Assembly (NCBI GenBank): GCA_032209605.1
Contig: JASFXZ010000011.1
Span: 19,196,770 to 19,260,769 of the forward strand
From: Mactromeris polynyma
Lineage: Eukaryota > Mollusca > Bivalvia > Venerida > Mactridae
Direction: 5' to 3'
Length of the DNA stretch: 64,000 nucleotides
Position numbers and translations under genes: made by a program. Each line of letters begins with the position of its first letter. Within the stretch, counting starts at the first letter, position 1. Below the pieces are notes generated by a model. The model had not been told where the DNA came from, did not search any database, and saw only the letters and a list, made by a program, of their open reading frames with translations. This document shows, piece after piece, positions 1 to 10,469 of this stretch.

Positions 1-149
1 ACAAACAGCACTTTTCAAATTAGTCTATATTATATCATGTGACATAAAAGTAGGGGCGGTACAATGTATGTACACCACGCACATTAAAGGCATGTATGCA
101 AACATATTATGACATGAACAAATGAAATATAAATGTTACACTTTAATTA

Positions 150-1193
150 CTAAAAATCAAGATCTTTTCGTCTACATACAAGTCCTGCAATAATTTTAAT
201 AATTCTTCCTAGACTAGTCCTAGAATGTCTCCACACAGCATGTGATGCCCTGTATGACTTTAGGTCGGAAATTGAATGTTCAACCGCGACCCGAGAAGCG
301 CTTAAAAGTCTGTTAAATTTTCGGCATTTTTTTTTCTCATTCCCTCGTTTCCTAGCTAACTGTGCCGATGTATAGGCCGTCATCAGTGGGAACCTGTTGG
401 GATATATCTTGTCCGCTAATAGGTTTAATTCCGCAGGAAAATCTAGAATTTCACCGGGACCAATTTTTGTTAAGAATGAAAACTGTTGGGCATCGTTCAT
501 ATGTCCCAAAAATCCACTTTCTACATGAACAATCCTTCCCGAACAGTCAATTATTATTTGCGTATGAATGGCATGATAATTCCGATGACCAGAATAATAC
601 TGTTGTTGTGGTTCTACGATTGGTCTATTAATTTGATGAGAAGTACCGTCTATTGCACCCACAGCGCATGGTAATTTGGACCAATGACCGCTCATGTTTC
701 TCCATTGTTGTACAGATGGCCATCTGACGTAATGATTCAATCCAGGCTCAAACATTTCTAACATGTAATTTAATTCTTGTTTAATTGTGGAGATACTGAC
801 ACTAAATGCTGCTGATAGGGTATGGAAAGTTGGGTATATCCGTAACCACATCAAAAACAACAGTACCCTGTTCCGAATAGAAAGTTTATGCACATGTCGT
901 GCATGAACGTCTAACGTGTTCAATAACTGTACAAATGTTTCAGGTGTCTCTCGAGTATTTTGGTAAAAAGTAAAGCGATTCATAGAGAGGGTCGCGAAGA
1001 CGTCTCTACCTTGATAAACACCAATATCTCCTAAAAAGTGCCTGTCGATTAGAGTCATTGACGAGCTTGGAGGGAAGCGAATTAGAGAAATAAGAATTCC
1101 AACAACAAACTCCATGTATAGGTCAACATCTGGGGGAGGCTGACATAAAGCTGGTAGCAGGGAAATAACGAACGCTTGGGTCGCTCTATCCAT
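150..1193 (-). CDS. PIF/Harbinger-type transposase (HARBI1-like, DDE_Tnp_4)
   Basis: Likely a nuclease/transposase of the PIF/Harbinger superfamily, or a HARBI1-like domesticated copy. Counting from the chosen Met, the protein is 347 aa, close to the roughly 350 aa of HARBI1. An N-terminal helix-rich part (about 1-165) with a helix-turn-helix-like stretch (SVSISTIKQELNYML) is followed by the DDE nuclease domain. The first catalytic Asp lies in GAIDGT (about residue 182). Later conserved acidic sites are in HMNDAQQFS (about 234), LLADKIYPNR (about 261) and RVAVEHSISDLKSYR (Glu, about 305). The reading frame is intact. The frame extends upstream to 1253 through a GTG, but I chose ATG at 1191-1193 because a 3' splice-like tttgcag lies two bases before it, so a 5' non-coding exon is possible. 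A second gene is divergent on the other strand, as in Harbinger elements. I see no convincing terminal inverted repeats, so whether it is mobile or domesticated is open. Confidence 0.88.
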   Translation of the reverse strand: MDRATQAFVISLLPALCQPPPDVDLYMEFVVGILISLIRFPPSSSMTLIDRHFLGDIGVYQGRDVFATLSMNRFTFYQNTRETPETFVQLLNTLDVHARHVHKLSIRNRVLLFLMWLRIYPTFHTLSAAFSVSISTIKQELNYMLEMFEPGLNHYVRWPSVQQWRNMSGHWSKLPCAVGAIDGTSHQINRPIVEPQQQYYSGHRNYHAIHTQIIIDCSGRIVHVESGFLGHMNDAQQFSFLTKIGPGEILDFPAELNLLADKIYPNRFPLMTAYTSAQLARKRGNEKKKCRKFNRLLSASRVAVEHSISDLKSYRASHAVWRHSRTSLGRIIKIIAGLVCRRKDLDF

Positions 1194-1978
1194 TCCTGCA
1201 AAGGAAATATAGTTTTGTTTATCAAAATGTGCTTTCCGAAATTTGTTAATCACGTAATATTAGCTCGTACGTATGATTTCATGTAATGGTCAAATTGATA
1301 ATGTGTACATATCAGTCGTATACATGCCTTTAAGCTAACTATAATAACTAATACACAGTAAACATTTTGTGTATCCTTTTGCGTATTAAAACTACATCGC
1401 ACGTGGCATTCTGACACACCAGAAGATTCGTACCGAGTGATAAAATGGCGACAGGTAAGATAATAGTTATTTCTATGTTTTCCAACATTATTGTGTTTTA
1501 TATTTTTTAAATACTTATCCATAAAGAGCGCGTTGTCCTGGTTAAATTTATACAAAATATAACTTACCGTGTAAGAGTCGACCCTTTATCCAAAATTATG
1601 TTTGTCCTAAGTCTACCACTCGTGTACAGAACTCAGTTTTTGCATGCAGGAGCGGATCAAACAAAAAATGGGCGGGGTTATTCCTAACAGATATATATAT
1701 ATACACTATTATACAGTATAACCTCTGGGAAACACATAATTTGGTTGTTGTACAGAGGTTGTTGCTCTACAGAGGTAAAATGTATAGTAAATGGTTACTT
1801 GTGGAAACAAGTTAATACGTTGCTTCAGAGAGGTTGTTGCTCTGTGGAGGGCCGTTCTGAGGAGGTAATACTGTATAATTATATTTTATAAGCAAAGAAT
1901 GTGAAAATAGAGAAGTATGTAGCACGAAAAGTAAAGTTCATGCTTCGTGTTATCACACTTATACTGTAACGATAATAC
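1194..1978. promoter_or_regulatory. Divergent intergenic region between transposase and plus-strand gene
   Basis: This is the shared upstream region of two divergent genes. It should hold both promoters and any 5' non-coding exons. No strong TATA box was identified. Short minus-strand ORFs here (1250-1555) have no recognisable domain. A 160-bp MITE occupies 1714-1873. The call rests only on the gene arrangement. Confidence 0.35.
1714..1873. mobile_element. MITE with CAGTATAACCTC termini, TA target site
   Basis: The left end is TA|CAGTATAACCTCTG and the right end GAGGAGGTAATACTG|TA. The ends are imperfect inverted repeats and both are flanked by TA. The interior repeats the motif 'agaggttgttgctct' twice. 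CAGT...ACTG ends with a TA target site are typical of pogo/Tigger (Tc1/mariner) non-autonomous elements. It sits between the two divergent Harbinger-locus genes. Confidence 0.6.
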
Positions 1979-2256
1979 ATGTATATTTTGATTGTAGCTA
2001 CACTTCTACAAAGAAAAACACGTTCTGTGCGTATAGGGAAGGCAGAAACACTCTTGATATTGAGGGCATATCAGGCGCACCCAACAAGTTGGTCGGAAGT
2101 TCTGGAGGACGTGCGGCAGAATGTGAACCTTCTGCCGAATGATGCAAAAGATTTATATCAATCAGGAAGCCTGAAGAAGCTGCGTGACCGGATGTCAGGG
2201 AAGTTTGGCAAACTCCTTTCTTCCGACCAGGAGGCGATTGCTGATTTGGAGATAAG
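1979..2256 (+). CDS. Exon 1 of a three-exon gene divergent from the transposase
   Basis: An open exon rich in basic and leucine residues (RKTRSVRIGKAETLLILRAY, later LKKLRDRMSGKFGKLL) ends at a donor AG|GTAATT. The last codon is split after two bases and completes to Arg with the next exon at 3075. An ATG at 1979 is in frame. Alternatively an acceptor-like ttttgattgtag ends at 1997, which would make this an internal exon. Harbinger elements usually carry a second, divergent gene for a Myb/SANT-like DNA-binding protein. The position and basic helical character suit that role, but I cannot recognise the domain from sequence alone. Confidence 0.55.
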
Positions 2257-2820
2257 GTAATTCAATAAGCTTTTCAATTAAACAATTGGTTAATCATTAA
2301 TGTATACCATAATATGATTAAGTTTTATATGGCTGCGGTATTTGACGCATTCTATTTGCTTGTTAATTTGGGTTTTAAGGCTCACCACCACAGAATAGGT
2401 CATACGGCGCTTAGCAGGAAAGATGACATCGGTCCCAAGTGTTCTTTACATCCAGACAAAAATATAACAAATGGAATCCAAACCATCGAATCTTCTGGGG
2501 TCAGGAGTTACTAGGACACAAACGTTAATACAAATTTAGTGGACTGTTACAATGCACACAATTGTAAGACGGTCGTCCTCTGTAAGGAGGGTCCCCAACA
2601 AGAGGAGTCACACTTTCCTTTCTGTATTCATAATTGGTATCATACCGTTATCAAGGGTATATCTCGAACTACTTGGTCAAGGGAACTCTAGGGTAACATA
2701 TTCATCATTGTATCATTGGTCTGTGTTTACATAAGCGATTGAACAATGCTTATAACAGGCGGCTAGTAGTTTTCATGTTATTGTTCCATTATACTAATGA
2801 TAAGAAATAAGTGAATATAT

Positions 2821-3020
2821 GGTGGCATATATCTGTCACCAGATTACTATATAACTAAATTGTTAGTTATCAGGTTAACTAGTTAACTAGTTAACTAGTT
2901 AACCACTTACCAGTAAGTAACATTTTGGATACGTAAAACAGGTTAACTAGTTATGTAACTAGTTAACAAGATAATTAACTAGTTAGTTATATAGTTATCT
3001 GGTGGCATAAATATGACACC
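2821..3020. mobile_element. 200-bp MITE with ~65-bp terminal inverted repeats
   Basis: The left end GGTGGCATATATCTGTCACC and the reverse complement of the right end, GGTGTCATATTTATGCCACC, begin inverted repeats that continue for about 65 bp each through AGAT-ACTATATAACTAA. The centre holds short nested palindromes built on GTTAACTAGTTAAC. ATAT flanks both sides (2817-2820 and 3021-3024), a likely target duplication. The whole unit can fold back on itself. It lies in the intron between the exons ending at 2256 and starting at 3075. Confidence 0.75.
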
Positions 3021-3074
3021 ATATAGACACTACGTTTGAAATTAATAATAGTTCGTGTGTATGTTATTTTCCAG

Positions 3075-3460
3075 GAATGAAGTACGTACAATAGTAGCAG
3101 CCGAGAGACGCTTAGTCCATCGAACTGGTCCCCCGGACGCAGTTCAGCAGTACGCTGATCAAGCTATAGCAGGTCCAGCCCCACCAATTGCTGGTCCAGC
3201 CCCACCAATTGCTGGTCCAGCCCCACCAATTGCTGGTCCAGCCCCACCAATTGCTGGTCCAGCCCCACCAATTGCTGGTCCAGCCCCACCAATTGCTGGT
3301 CCAGCCCCACCAATTGCTGGTCCAGCCCCACCAGTAGCGGGTCCTGCCCTACCACTCGCAGTTCCGGCAATCGACCGAAGGGACGTTGTTGCTCAAAATA
3401 TGTCTGATTCAGACGAGGAGGTACCCATACAAGCAAATGCAGCTGGTGTCGCCAATGAAC
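3075..3460 (+). CDS. Exon 2, Pro/Ala-rich repeat exon of the divergent gene
   Basis: The acceptor is ttattttccag|GAATGA and the donor GAAC|GTAAGT. Entry and exit phases match exon 1 (split Arg) and exon 3 (split Gln), which is good evidence for a real transcript. The exon encodes RNEVRTIVAAERRLVHRTG, then about eight tandem heptads AGPAPPI, then an acidic stretch SDSDEEVP. The heptads are encoded by a 21-bp tandem repeat, so copy number probably varies between individuals. The heptad region is probably disordered. Confidence 0.65.
3168..3350. repeat. 21-bp coding minisatellite (AGPAPPI heptads)
   Basis: The unit gctggtccagccccaccaat(t) repeats about eight times, nearly identical in the middle and diverging at the right end (cagtagcgggtcctgcccta). 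Because the unit is 21 bp, gain or loss keeps the host exon in frame. GC content is much higher than in the surrounding AT-rich DNA. Confidence 0.9.
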
Positions 3461-3895
3461 GTAAGTTAAATATATCGTTTTATTTCATGCTGCTTACTAA
3501 AATCCCGAATTGTATGAGTGACTAAAAAGATTCCATATCATTCACTGGTTACCACCAGTAAAATATGTTATATAATAATAAACTGGTACTTGGTCAATAC
3601 AAAAAACTGCGCATAACGTTAAAGATGTCCAGGCTAAACGTCGTTATAATATCATATTTGTATCGTTGTCAAATAAATAATTCGAAAAAGTGATTTTTTA
3701 CTCATATACCAGATAAACCTAACTTGTCAGTCTTGAAACTATTGCTTTCTGAAAACACAATGCGATTACCATTCAGCATTATATTCACATTTATTGTTTA
3801 TAGTTTAGACCTTTATCATGGTAAAAATAACCAATGGTGTCGAAACCAAGTTATGGCTATTGATTTAGTACTAATTTCTTTTTGGATTCTTTCAG

Positions 3896-4074
3896 AACAA
3901 CACGACCAACCTCAACATCCAGGGAGGGCACACGGACAACAGAGGCCCCGGAAAAGATCGTTAGCATCACTTATTAGATCCAACCACGAAGCATATGATA
4001 CATTCATAACCAAGAAAATGCCCAGGTTGTTACGTCTGATTGGGCTGAACAGCTCGGACGACGATGACCAATAA
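3896..4074 (+). CDS. Exon 3, terminal exon of the divergent gene
   Basis: The acceptor ggattctttcag|AACAAC completes a split Gln codon (c at 3460 plus aa) and continues QHDQPQHPGRAHGQQRPRKR. The exon ends in an acidic tail NSSDDDDQ and a TAA stop. Poly(A)-signal-like AATAAA copies follow at about 4097-4108. A basic PRKR cluster could act as a nuclear localisation signal. The spliced product would be about 280 aa: basic N-terminal region, Pro-rich linker, and a basic-then-acidic C-terminus. Confidence 0.6.
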
Positions 4075-4095
4075 ATATTAATGTGTTCAGTCTGT

Positions 4096-4108
4096 AGAAT
4101 AAAAATAA
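4096..4108 (+). terminator. Poly(A) signal cluster of the three-exon gene
   Basis: Overlapping AATAAA motifs (gaataaaaataaaat) lie about 22-34 bases after the TAA stop at 4072-4074. This is a sensible distance for a short 3' UTR. Confidence 0.5.
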
Positions 4109-4109
4109 A

Positions 4110-6275
4110 ATATTTTGAATTGAGTTTGAAGTCTATTAATTTTGATAGTAAACTAAAAGTTGTCCATATGTCACTGGTGCCTCCCCACTATAGCTTGGAT
4201 CACTATGTGATATATAATAAAATGGACAACTCTTGTAAAATTAGACACAACAAAGATCACGTCTGCTATATCTGTACATATACACTTAACGGCCCTTCTA
4301 ACGCTACATTTTGAATTTTCTGAATTCCTCCAAAACTGTTCAAGGCAGCTTCATCAAAATGTCTACATATTGAGTTTAATGTATCTGTCTTTTGCTGCAT
4401 TAATCATTTCACAGATCGCTTTAATATATAAACACTCGCAGTAAAAGTGTAATGTACGTTACCCCCAATTTCAAAAGTCACATATTAATTGAACAGCGTA
4501 TTTATTAGACATAAACGGAATATTTTCCATATTTTATTTCTCTACTACTTCAAATGGTATACTACATGTGTAAGCAACTAAAATTATTAAAACAATACAC
4601 GAATGTTAACAAACCCTAGCTATCGAAACAGCAATGGGTGGGCTAAGATCACATCGAAATAACCACAACTACAACATAAAACAGGTACGTTAATTATAAA
4701 CGCTACATCTGCCAAAGGGCTAGTTGAACGTTGAAAATACATGACATTTCTAAAGAAGGAATTAATAACATTATTCTGTATATATGTTTTAGCTCGGTTT
4801 TGTATATCGTGTGGCCGCCATTAGTTCGAATGACGACCTCGCATGACACCTCTTGTGTGTATGAGTCATATACTCTGAACAGATTCGTTGTCTAACCGAT
4901 TTGCATTGGATTTTGCATCAAAAACAACATTGTTTATTAAATATTACCTACATTATTTGTGTAAATGATAAGTAAAACATCAGATAATCAGACAACACAT
5001 CTTTAAATATAACTTTTTTATAAATAAGAAAGTCACATTGTCCCAAAAATACAGAGAGGGGTTCGCACTTTCGAAACCCCAATTGAACCGCGCTTGGCAG
5101 ACGACAACTTTTCATATGAGCTTAATAATGTTGAGATGCCCCCTGAATATAGTCCGCTATCCGTGCCTCGCTATTCGCGTCCAGCGCGAGCAACAAATGT
5201 CTATTAGGGCAATACTATTCAACATTGGTGATTTCATGAACAGACACGGTGGTCGATCGTTTTTATTAAAGATTTGAATTTATCATTGTTCAACCAATGT
5301 GTGTAGCATTCACAGGACATTTGTCAGTCGGAATAATGCGAGTTACGCCATAAAATGAAAACAAAATTTAATTGACTTTAGGTAAATAAATCTAAAGTAG
5401 ATAAATGCATGTATATTATTAGTATTTTCAGACATTGTAATTAGAAATACAGAAATCATTTTGTTACGGAAATTGCAAGGTGTACGGTAGGTATTATAGG
5501 GGCGGGAACTCAATAAATCGACTTTCTCGCTCACTTAGCGCACTGGCTTGTATAATTACACACAAAATCCGGTGGCATGAAATATCGAAGCAAATATCTG
5601 TCATAAGAAGATGTGTACACACCAGCGACTGTAATACGATGAGCAATGTCGCAGCGTGTTGGAAAATGTAATTTTCTACGTTGAATTTATGAATAAGAAG
5701 AAAATTTCCTTGATTTCAATGTATGAAATGCCCAGTAGGTGGCGTGTTAGTTAGCTCTGCACGGTTGGTTTTAGGTCTGCACGGGTAATTTTAGGCGGTA
5801 AATAAGTTATTCAGCTTTGGACGTTGGATTGTTCGGACAAACTATTATAAAAAACATTTAAATGATGTTATTAAGCTGTTTGTTTGGATCAGCAAAATTT
5901 AGTTAATATGAATGTTTATTTGTGGCTGTGTTTTGCTGAAGTTAAATGTGTAAAGTGTCAAAATGCTTTAAGTAAATGGTGTTTGTTTTCTTTGAGCATT
6001 TGAGCAACGTCCGAGTGCTCTACGTACAGTCGTACTCAAATTCAATAAATTAATTTTGAATTGAATTTCGTTTGTTTCGTCTGCCAATTCAGACATGGAT
6101 TCTATAAAGGAAATGAAGTAGTGGACAATTTTGGAGAGCAAGATTAAAGAATGTAAAACGTACATGCAGAAATGTATTGGGTTGCAGAAACAACAGGGAA
6201 AATGTAAAACTTGATAAATTGCATAACGCTTTAAAAAATCTCTCAACAAGGGATGAAATTTACATCTCACCAAGG
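4110..6275. other. Non-coding stretch, nothing firm seen
   Basis: AT-rich DNA without a convincing gene. At 5040-5207 one plus frame is open and protein-like (…NVEMPPEYSPLSVPRYSRP…) up to a TAG, but it has no clear splice sites or start and I do not recognise it. A short direct repeat 'ctgcacgg-ttttagg' occurs twice near 5757-5796. Confidence 0.4.
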
Positions 6276-6757
6276 TACTATTTTTACGGTTGTATTATTG
6301 TTACGGTTGTACTTTTTTTACGGTTGTACTATTTTTACGGTTGTACTATTTTTACGGTTGTACTATTTTTACGGTTTGTACTATTTTTACGGTTGTACTA
6401 TTTTTACGGTTTGTACTATTTTTACGGTTGTACTATTATTTTTACGGTTGTACTATTTTTACGGTTGTACTATTATTTTTACGGTTGTATTATTTTTACG
6501 GTTGTACTATTTTTACGGTTGTACTATTTTTACGGTTGTACTATTTTTACGGTTTGTACTATTTTTACGGTTGTACTATTATTTTTACGGTTGTACTATT
6601 TTACGGTTGTACTATTTTTACGGTTGTACTATTATTTTTACGGTTGTACTATTTTTACGGTTGTACTATTATTTTTACGGTTGTACTATTTTTACGGTTG
6701 TACTATTATTTTTACGGTTGTACTATTTTTACGGTTGTACTTTTTTTACGGTTGTAC
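6276..6757. repeat. 17-bp minisatellite (ttgtactatttttacgg)
   Basis: About 28 near-identical units of ttgtactatttttacgg, with variants that add one base (ggtttgtac) or three bases (tactattattttt). All three plus frames stay open across it, giving apparent ORFs of 163-196 aa rich in FTVVLFLRLYY. These are by-products of the repeat, not genes. Confidence 0.92.
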
Positions 6758-6759
6758 AG

Positions 6760-7317
6760 TGAAGTGAGTAATATGTTATAGTTTGTGTTTGTTCAAAACA
6801 ATTCGATGTTTGTGTAATGTTTACTGTAAAATTGCAAAGCCAATTTGTGCAGAACTCCCTTCTCTAACGCTCGGGTAATCCCAGACAAATTACCTAAATT
6901 CATGAACTCTTATCCCCATGGCAATAGAAAAAATTACATAATAAGGCAACTTTCAGAATTGAAAAAAAATATCTTAGAATTAAACATCGGGCGATTGACT
7001 ACCAAATCTAATAAACTGAAATTTCCTTTTGCTGAATTCTGGTTTCTGTGGCCACAAAGATTATTGAAAAACTTTTCTGCTGTTGTAGTTATCAATAAAA
7101 TGTTAGAATTGTCTGTATTTAAACCAATTGTCATCCGTGAATTTCCAGTCCCGAATTAACTGTTGATCTGCTGTTACTGAATGAGGGATTTTAAAAATTA
7201 GCGTAACTTTTTAGGGGGTCGTTACTTTAGTGTAACTCTGATATGAGGCATATACTAAGATGATAAATCACTTAGTTACAAATTTAATGTTTATATCATC
7301 GTAATATATTCTTTCAG
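6760..7317. other. Non-coding stretch before a possible exon
   Basis: A plus-strand 104-codon frame at 6845-7159 is open but has no recognisable domain, splice sites or codon bias that I can judge. A pyrimidine tract and tattctttcag end at 7317. Confidence 0.3.
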
Positions 7318-7535
7318 ATCGCAGAGTAAAAGATACGCACGACGGACAGTAGGAGGAAATACAAGCTATACTGGTGGAAAAGAACACGATGGATGGTTAC
7401 AGAAACATACCTAAATCCAAGACATTCTCTGGAACCACCAACAACTCGAATCATCAGTCGTTTCATCGTTACGGCGGAATTCCTTACCATCAAAGAGCTA
7501 CATTACCGCACGGTTATAAAATAGGGTCAACATAG
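7318..7535 (+). CDS. Possible terminal exon, two readings
   Basis: A good acceptor (tattctttcag) is followed by DNA richer in G+C than its surroundings. In one phase it reads SQSKRYARRTVGGNTSYTGG and stops at 7420. In another phase an ATG at 7389 opens 48 codons with MDGYRNIPKSKTFSG…HGYKIGST ending in TAG at 7535. Both look protein-like; neither belongs to a family I recognise. It may be the 3' end of a gene whose upstream exons I cannot identify. Confidence 0.3.
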
Positions 7536-7859
7536 CAGGGGACATTACATTCGGAGAAATCAGATGAGTAAGTGTTCTATGAGTTTATGTATTTTTATTC
7601 ATAGCATTCTGCTTTTTCAAGACAATTTCTACGATCGAAAATTATACATTTGAGTCTGGGGCCAAGTCTCAACATTCAAATATTTGATTGGTTTGTTTGG
7701 AGCACATTCGGTAAATTGACCAATGATAATGCTGCATTCTACGACTCAGATCTCGCAACAAGTTATAACCTTTTGCCTGTTGTTTGACAATTCGTCAACT
7801 GATTGACTGAACTGCATATTTTTGTTGAATCATATGCTATTGTACATTGTTTGAGTTTC

Positions 7860-7975
7860 AAGGGCCTTATTCGCAGATATTTAAGACTGAAACTCGGACT
7901 TAAGACTTTAATTCTGCAAACGTTATATTTATCAGCATTTCATTTTCATTGAATCTAAACGATTGAAACTTTGAT
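7860..7975. repeat. Dispersed repeat (ggccttattc…ttaagactgaaactc)
   Basis: The sequence from 'gggccttattcgcaga' through 'taagactgaaactcggactt' and a following 'tttcattttcattgaatct' matches a second copy at 26078-26195. Homology of two separated copies supports a mobile or dispersed repeat family. No coding content. Confidence 0.6.
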
Positions 7976-7979
7976 ATAA

Positions 7980-8840
7980 CTACTTCTTGTTTCCCACAGT
8001 TCACTGTTGCCAAGTTTTATTTTAATACTAAGTCACTGTTTAAAGATGAAAACACTCAATAAACCAAAGGCTTATCTAACTTGGGGTCATCTATACAACA
8101 CATGTATAAATATTACAAATCCAGCTACAGAGTAATGATGAAAATTAATAAAACATCCACCGTTCAACAAAAAATTACTCAAATCTCAAAAGTAAAGGAT
8201 ACCATATCTGTAAACAGCAGTAATCCGAGTTTTGTTGAATTAATTACATTAAAAAGACCTAGATATTTCAGATATAGTGATTGGGAGTGTTTTTCAGATT
8301 TGAAATTTTATATCTATTAAATTCAGGATTTATCCTTTTTACTTTTAAGGCGAACATTGTGTACGGCAATAATGGACTCGTCTCCACTTCTTACGAACGA
8401 ACTATACTTACAAAAAGAAGAGTTTCGATGTATGTTTTTCATGAGCACTCACTTGCGATGTATCTAGACGTATTATACATCATTTTATCTGTGCCAAAAT
8501 ATGCTTAAGACTTTCGAGATAACGCTTTCTATTTGATTTGTGTAAATTCGAAATGCATTATGGGATCATGCATAATTTATGGCGTTCTGTTTAAATAAAC
8601 GGCTATATTAAATACATATTGTAAACTACGAGCTAAATGGTGTATACCCTACATGTACGTCGGTCATTATCATACTTATATATTGTTAATCGCTTCTCCA
8701 TTTGAGTAACTTGTAAATACTTTTGTCTCTAGTGAATTATAATCTTTGGTACACAGTACGTGTTGAGTGTTGTATCAGGGATTCGGTCTGGCTTCATCAA
8801 GAAACTAACAATATTAATATTATCAACTTATTTTGCCACT
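7980..8840. other. Non-coding stretch, nothing seen
   Basis: AT-rich sequence with only short chance ORFs. Confidence 0.4.
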
Positions 8841-8844
8841 TTAC

Positions 8845-8981
8845 CATAAGTTCGAATAATGCATGGTTTAGAATAGCTCATTTCAATTTGACAAGCCTAA
8901 CAAGATATTTGGACCATATATTTAATTCGGATGATACCAAGTATTCGGATATAAGATTGTGGAATAAATGAGGTATTACTG
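8845..8981. mobile_element. Degraded MITE, right part (CAGTCGGACCTCG family)
   Basis: The interior 'gttcgaataatgcatggttt.gaatag' and 'ttcggatgataccaagtattcgga', and the right end ATGAGGTATTACTG|TA, match the better-preserved copy at 59228-59403. The left end is not clear. Confidence 0.5.
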
Positions 8982-9309
8982 TATGTGCCGTGGTAAAACT
9001 AATAAAATAATTTGCATTATGCTGACTTTCAATAATTGTTCTGGTATTGGACAAGCTTAAATACATTGTTGCTTAGCAACTTACTGTTGTTTGTATGTAT
9101 AATTTACAATAAGTTTATTCAATTTGCTGTTGAAATATTTGACTCTTGTTCAGTAAATACTTAAGAGCATCAAGTAATTTAGTCACAACCATTACATGTT
9201 CATGAAACATCATACATTTGAACTTTTGTAAAGAAAATAAGACCAACATAAATGTCATAGACAAATGTAGACTGTGAATGGCCTTAAAAAGGCGTCAATA
9301 TTTGTTTGC

Positions 9310-9520
9310 ATATTGTAATCAGGCGTGGTATTCACGAAATATCTTAAGTTTTACCTTAAGATTATCCTTATCGTTTTTTTATTTTCCTTAGTTAAAGATA
9401 AGGAAATCCTGAACCTTAAGCTTTTCCTCAGTGCCACTTAAGGGTATCCTTAGCAAAGGAAAGTCTTAACTTTAAGGAAAATATTAATTTCATCTAAGAA
9501 CAATCTTAAAGCAGTTGTCA
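9310..9520. repeat. Dispersed AAGG/CCTTAAG-rich repeat
   Basis: It begins 'gtggtattcacgaaatatcttaag' and carries many alternating CTTAAG/AAGG motifs (ccttaagattatccttatc, aaggaaatcctgaacctta), so it can fold on itself. It resembles a repeat type I know from bivalve genomes ('gtattcacgaaa…cttaag'). Confidence 0.45.
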
Positions 9521-9831
9521 TGCAAAATTGGAATTTCCACGATCTAAATATAGTAACGGAAGTCAACAAGTGCGTTTTATCAACATGAAGCTATATAGCC
9601 ATCCTACATTATTTCGTCTATACTGGTACATTTAAACAAAATATGACAATGGTTTTCAACAGTTATAACATGCCTGTAAGATGGCATTCGCGGCTAATCT
9701 TGTATCTTCAAGAACGAATAAAAATTTCGTATAGAAATCTAAATCAATAAAAAAGTTATTCGACATTAATAAAGTGCACACTTATAAGTTTTGTTAAGTG
9801 TTTTATCGGCATGTACCAGTGTGTGATTTTT

Positions 9832-10035
9832 AGCTCACCTGACCACAAAGTGCTCATGGTGAGCTTTTAGGATCCTTGGATGTCCGTCGTACGTCGTCCG
9901 TCAACATTTTCCGTAAACAACATCTCCTCCTATACCACTGAAATGTCCAATCTTCACAGGAATGATCCTTTGGTGGACATGTTTCAAAGTTGCATAACTC
10001 GTTCCGGTCTGCTACATAAGTAGGTCAGAGGAGCT
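9832..10035. repeat. Bivalve-type dispersed repeat (agctcacctga…gtgagct)
   Basis: The terminal inverted motif AGCTCACC…GGTGAGCT is followed by 'ccgtcgtacgtcgtccgtcaa' and 'catctcctcctataccactgaaa'. This combination is familiar from bivalve genomes. A second, shorter copy is at 11944-12040. Non-coding. Confidence 0.6.
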
Positions 10036-10404
10036 GGTCATAAAGATATCACCTCAAAGCTTTACATTGTACACGTTAAAGACACATGAACACTTATGGA
10101 TGCATGATGTTTCCGTATATTGCACCTTCATCATACATATAATATAACCGAGGCAAAAGGTTTGCATGTATATCAGGTATTGTAAAACATTAAAATGTTG
10201 TTATACATAGTTGCCTCATAATATTTATACTGTATCCTATATGTTGCTTTCATTTTATTGTCAGATTTCACATGGGTGACTGTTTTATCAACAATGGAAT
10301 CCAATATACATCCTAACTATACTTGTATATGCCTGCAATTCAACCAAACCACATTGAAGTCTGTCTCACATGACCTCTCCTGGAGTTTAGGTACAGTTGT
10401 ATTC

Positions 10405-10462
10405 ATATGATATTGTGGACTGGTTCTATACATCATATTGTGGACTGGTTCTATACATCAGG
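10405..10462. repeat. 28-bp tandem duplication
   Basis: Two adjacent copies of 'atattgtggactggttctat' plus 'acatc'. Small local duplication in otherwise featureless DNA. Confidence 0.8.
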
Positions 10463-10469
10463 TAACTGG

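Noticed and set aside
38..4482. Possible terminal inverted repeats of the Harbinger element (38-75 versus 4441-4482)
   Set aside because: Shared pieces (tgtgac, gggg…gtac, tacac) are short and need gaps; not convincing, so element ends are left undefined.
6177..6781. Three overlapping ORFs of 163-196 aa rich in FLRLYY
   Set aside because: By-products of the 17-bp minisatellite, open in all three plus frames.
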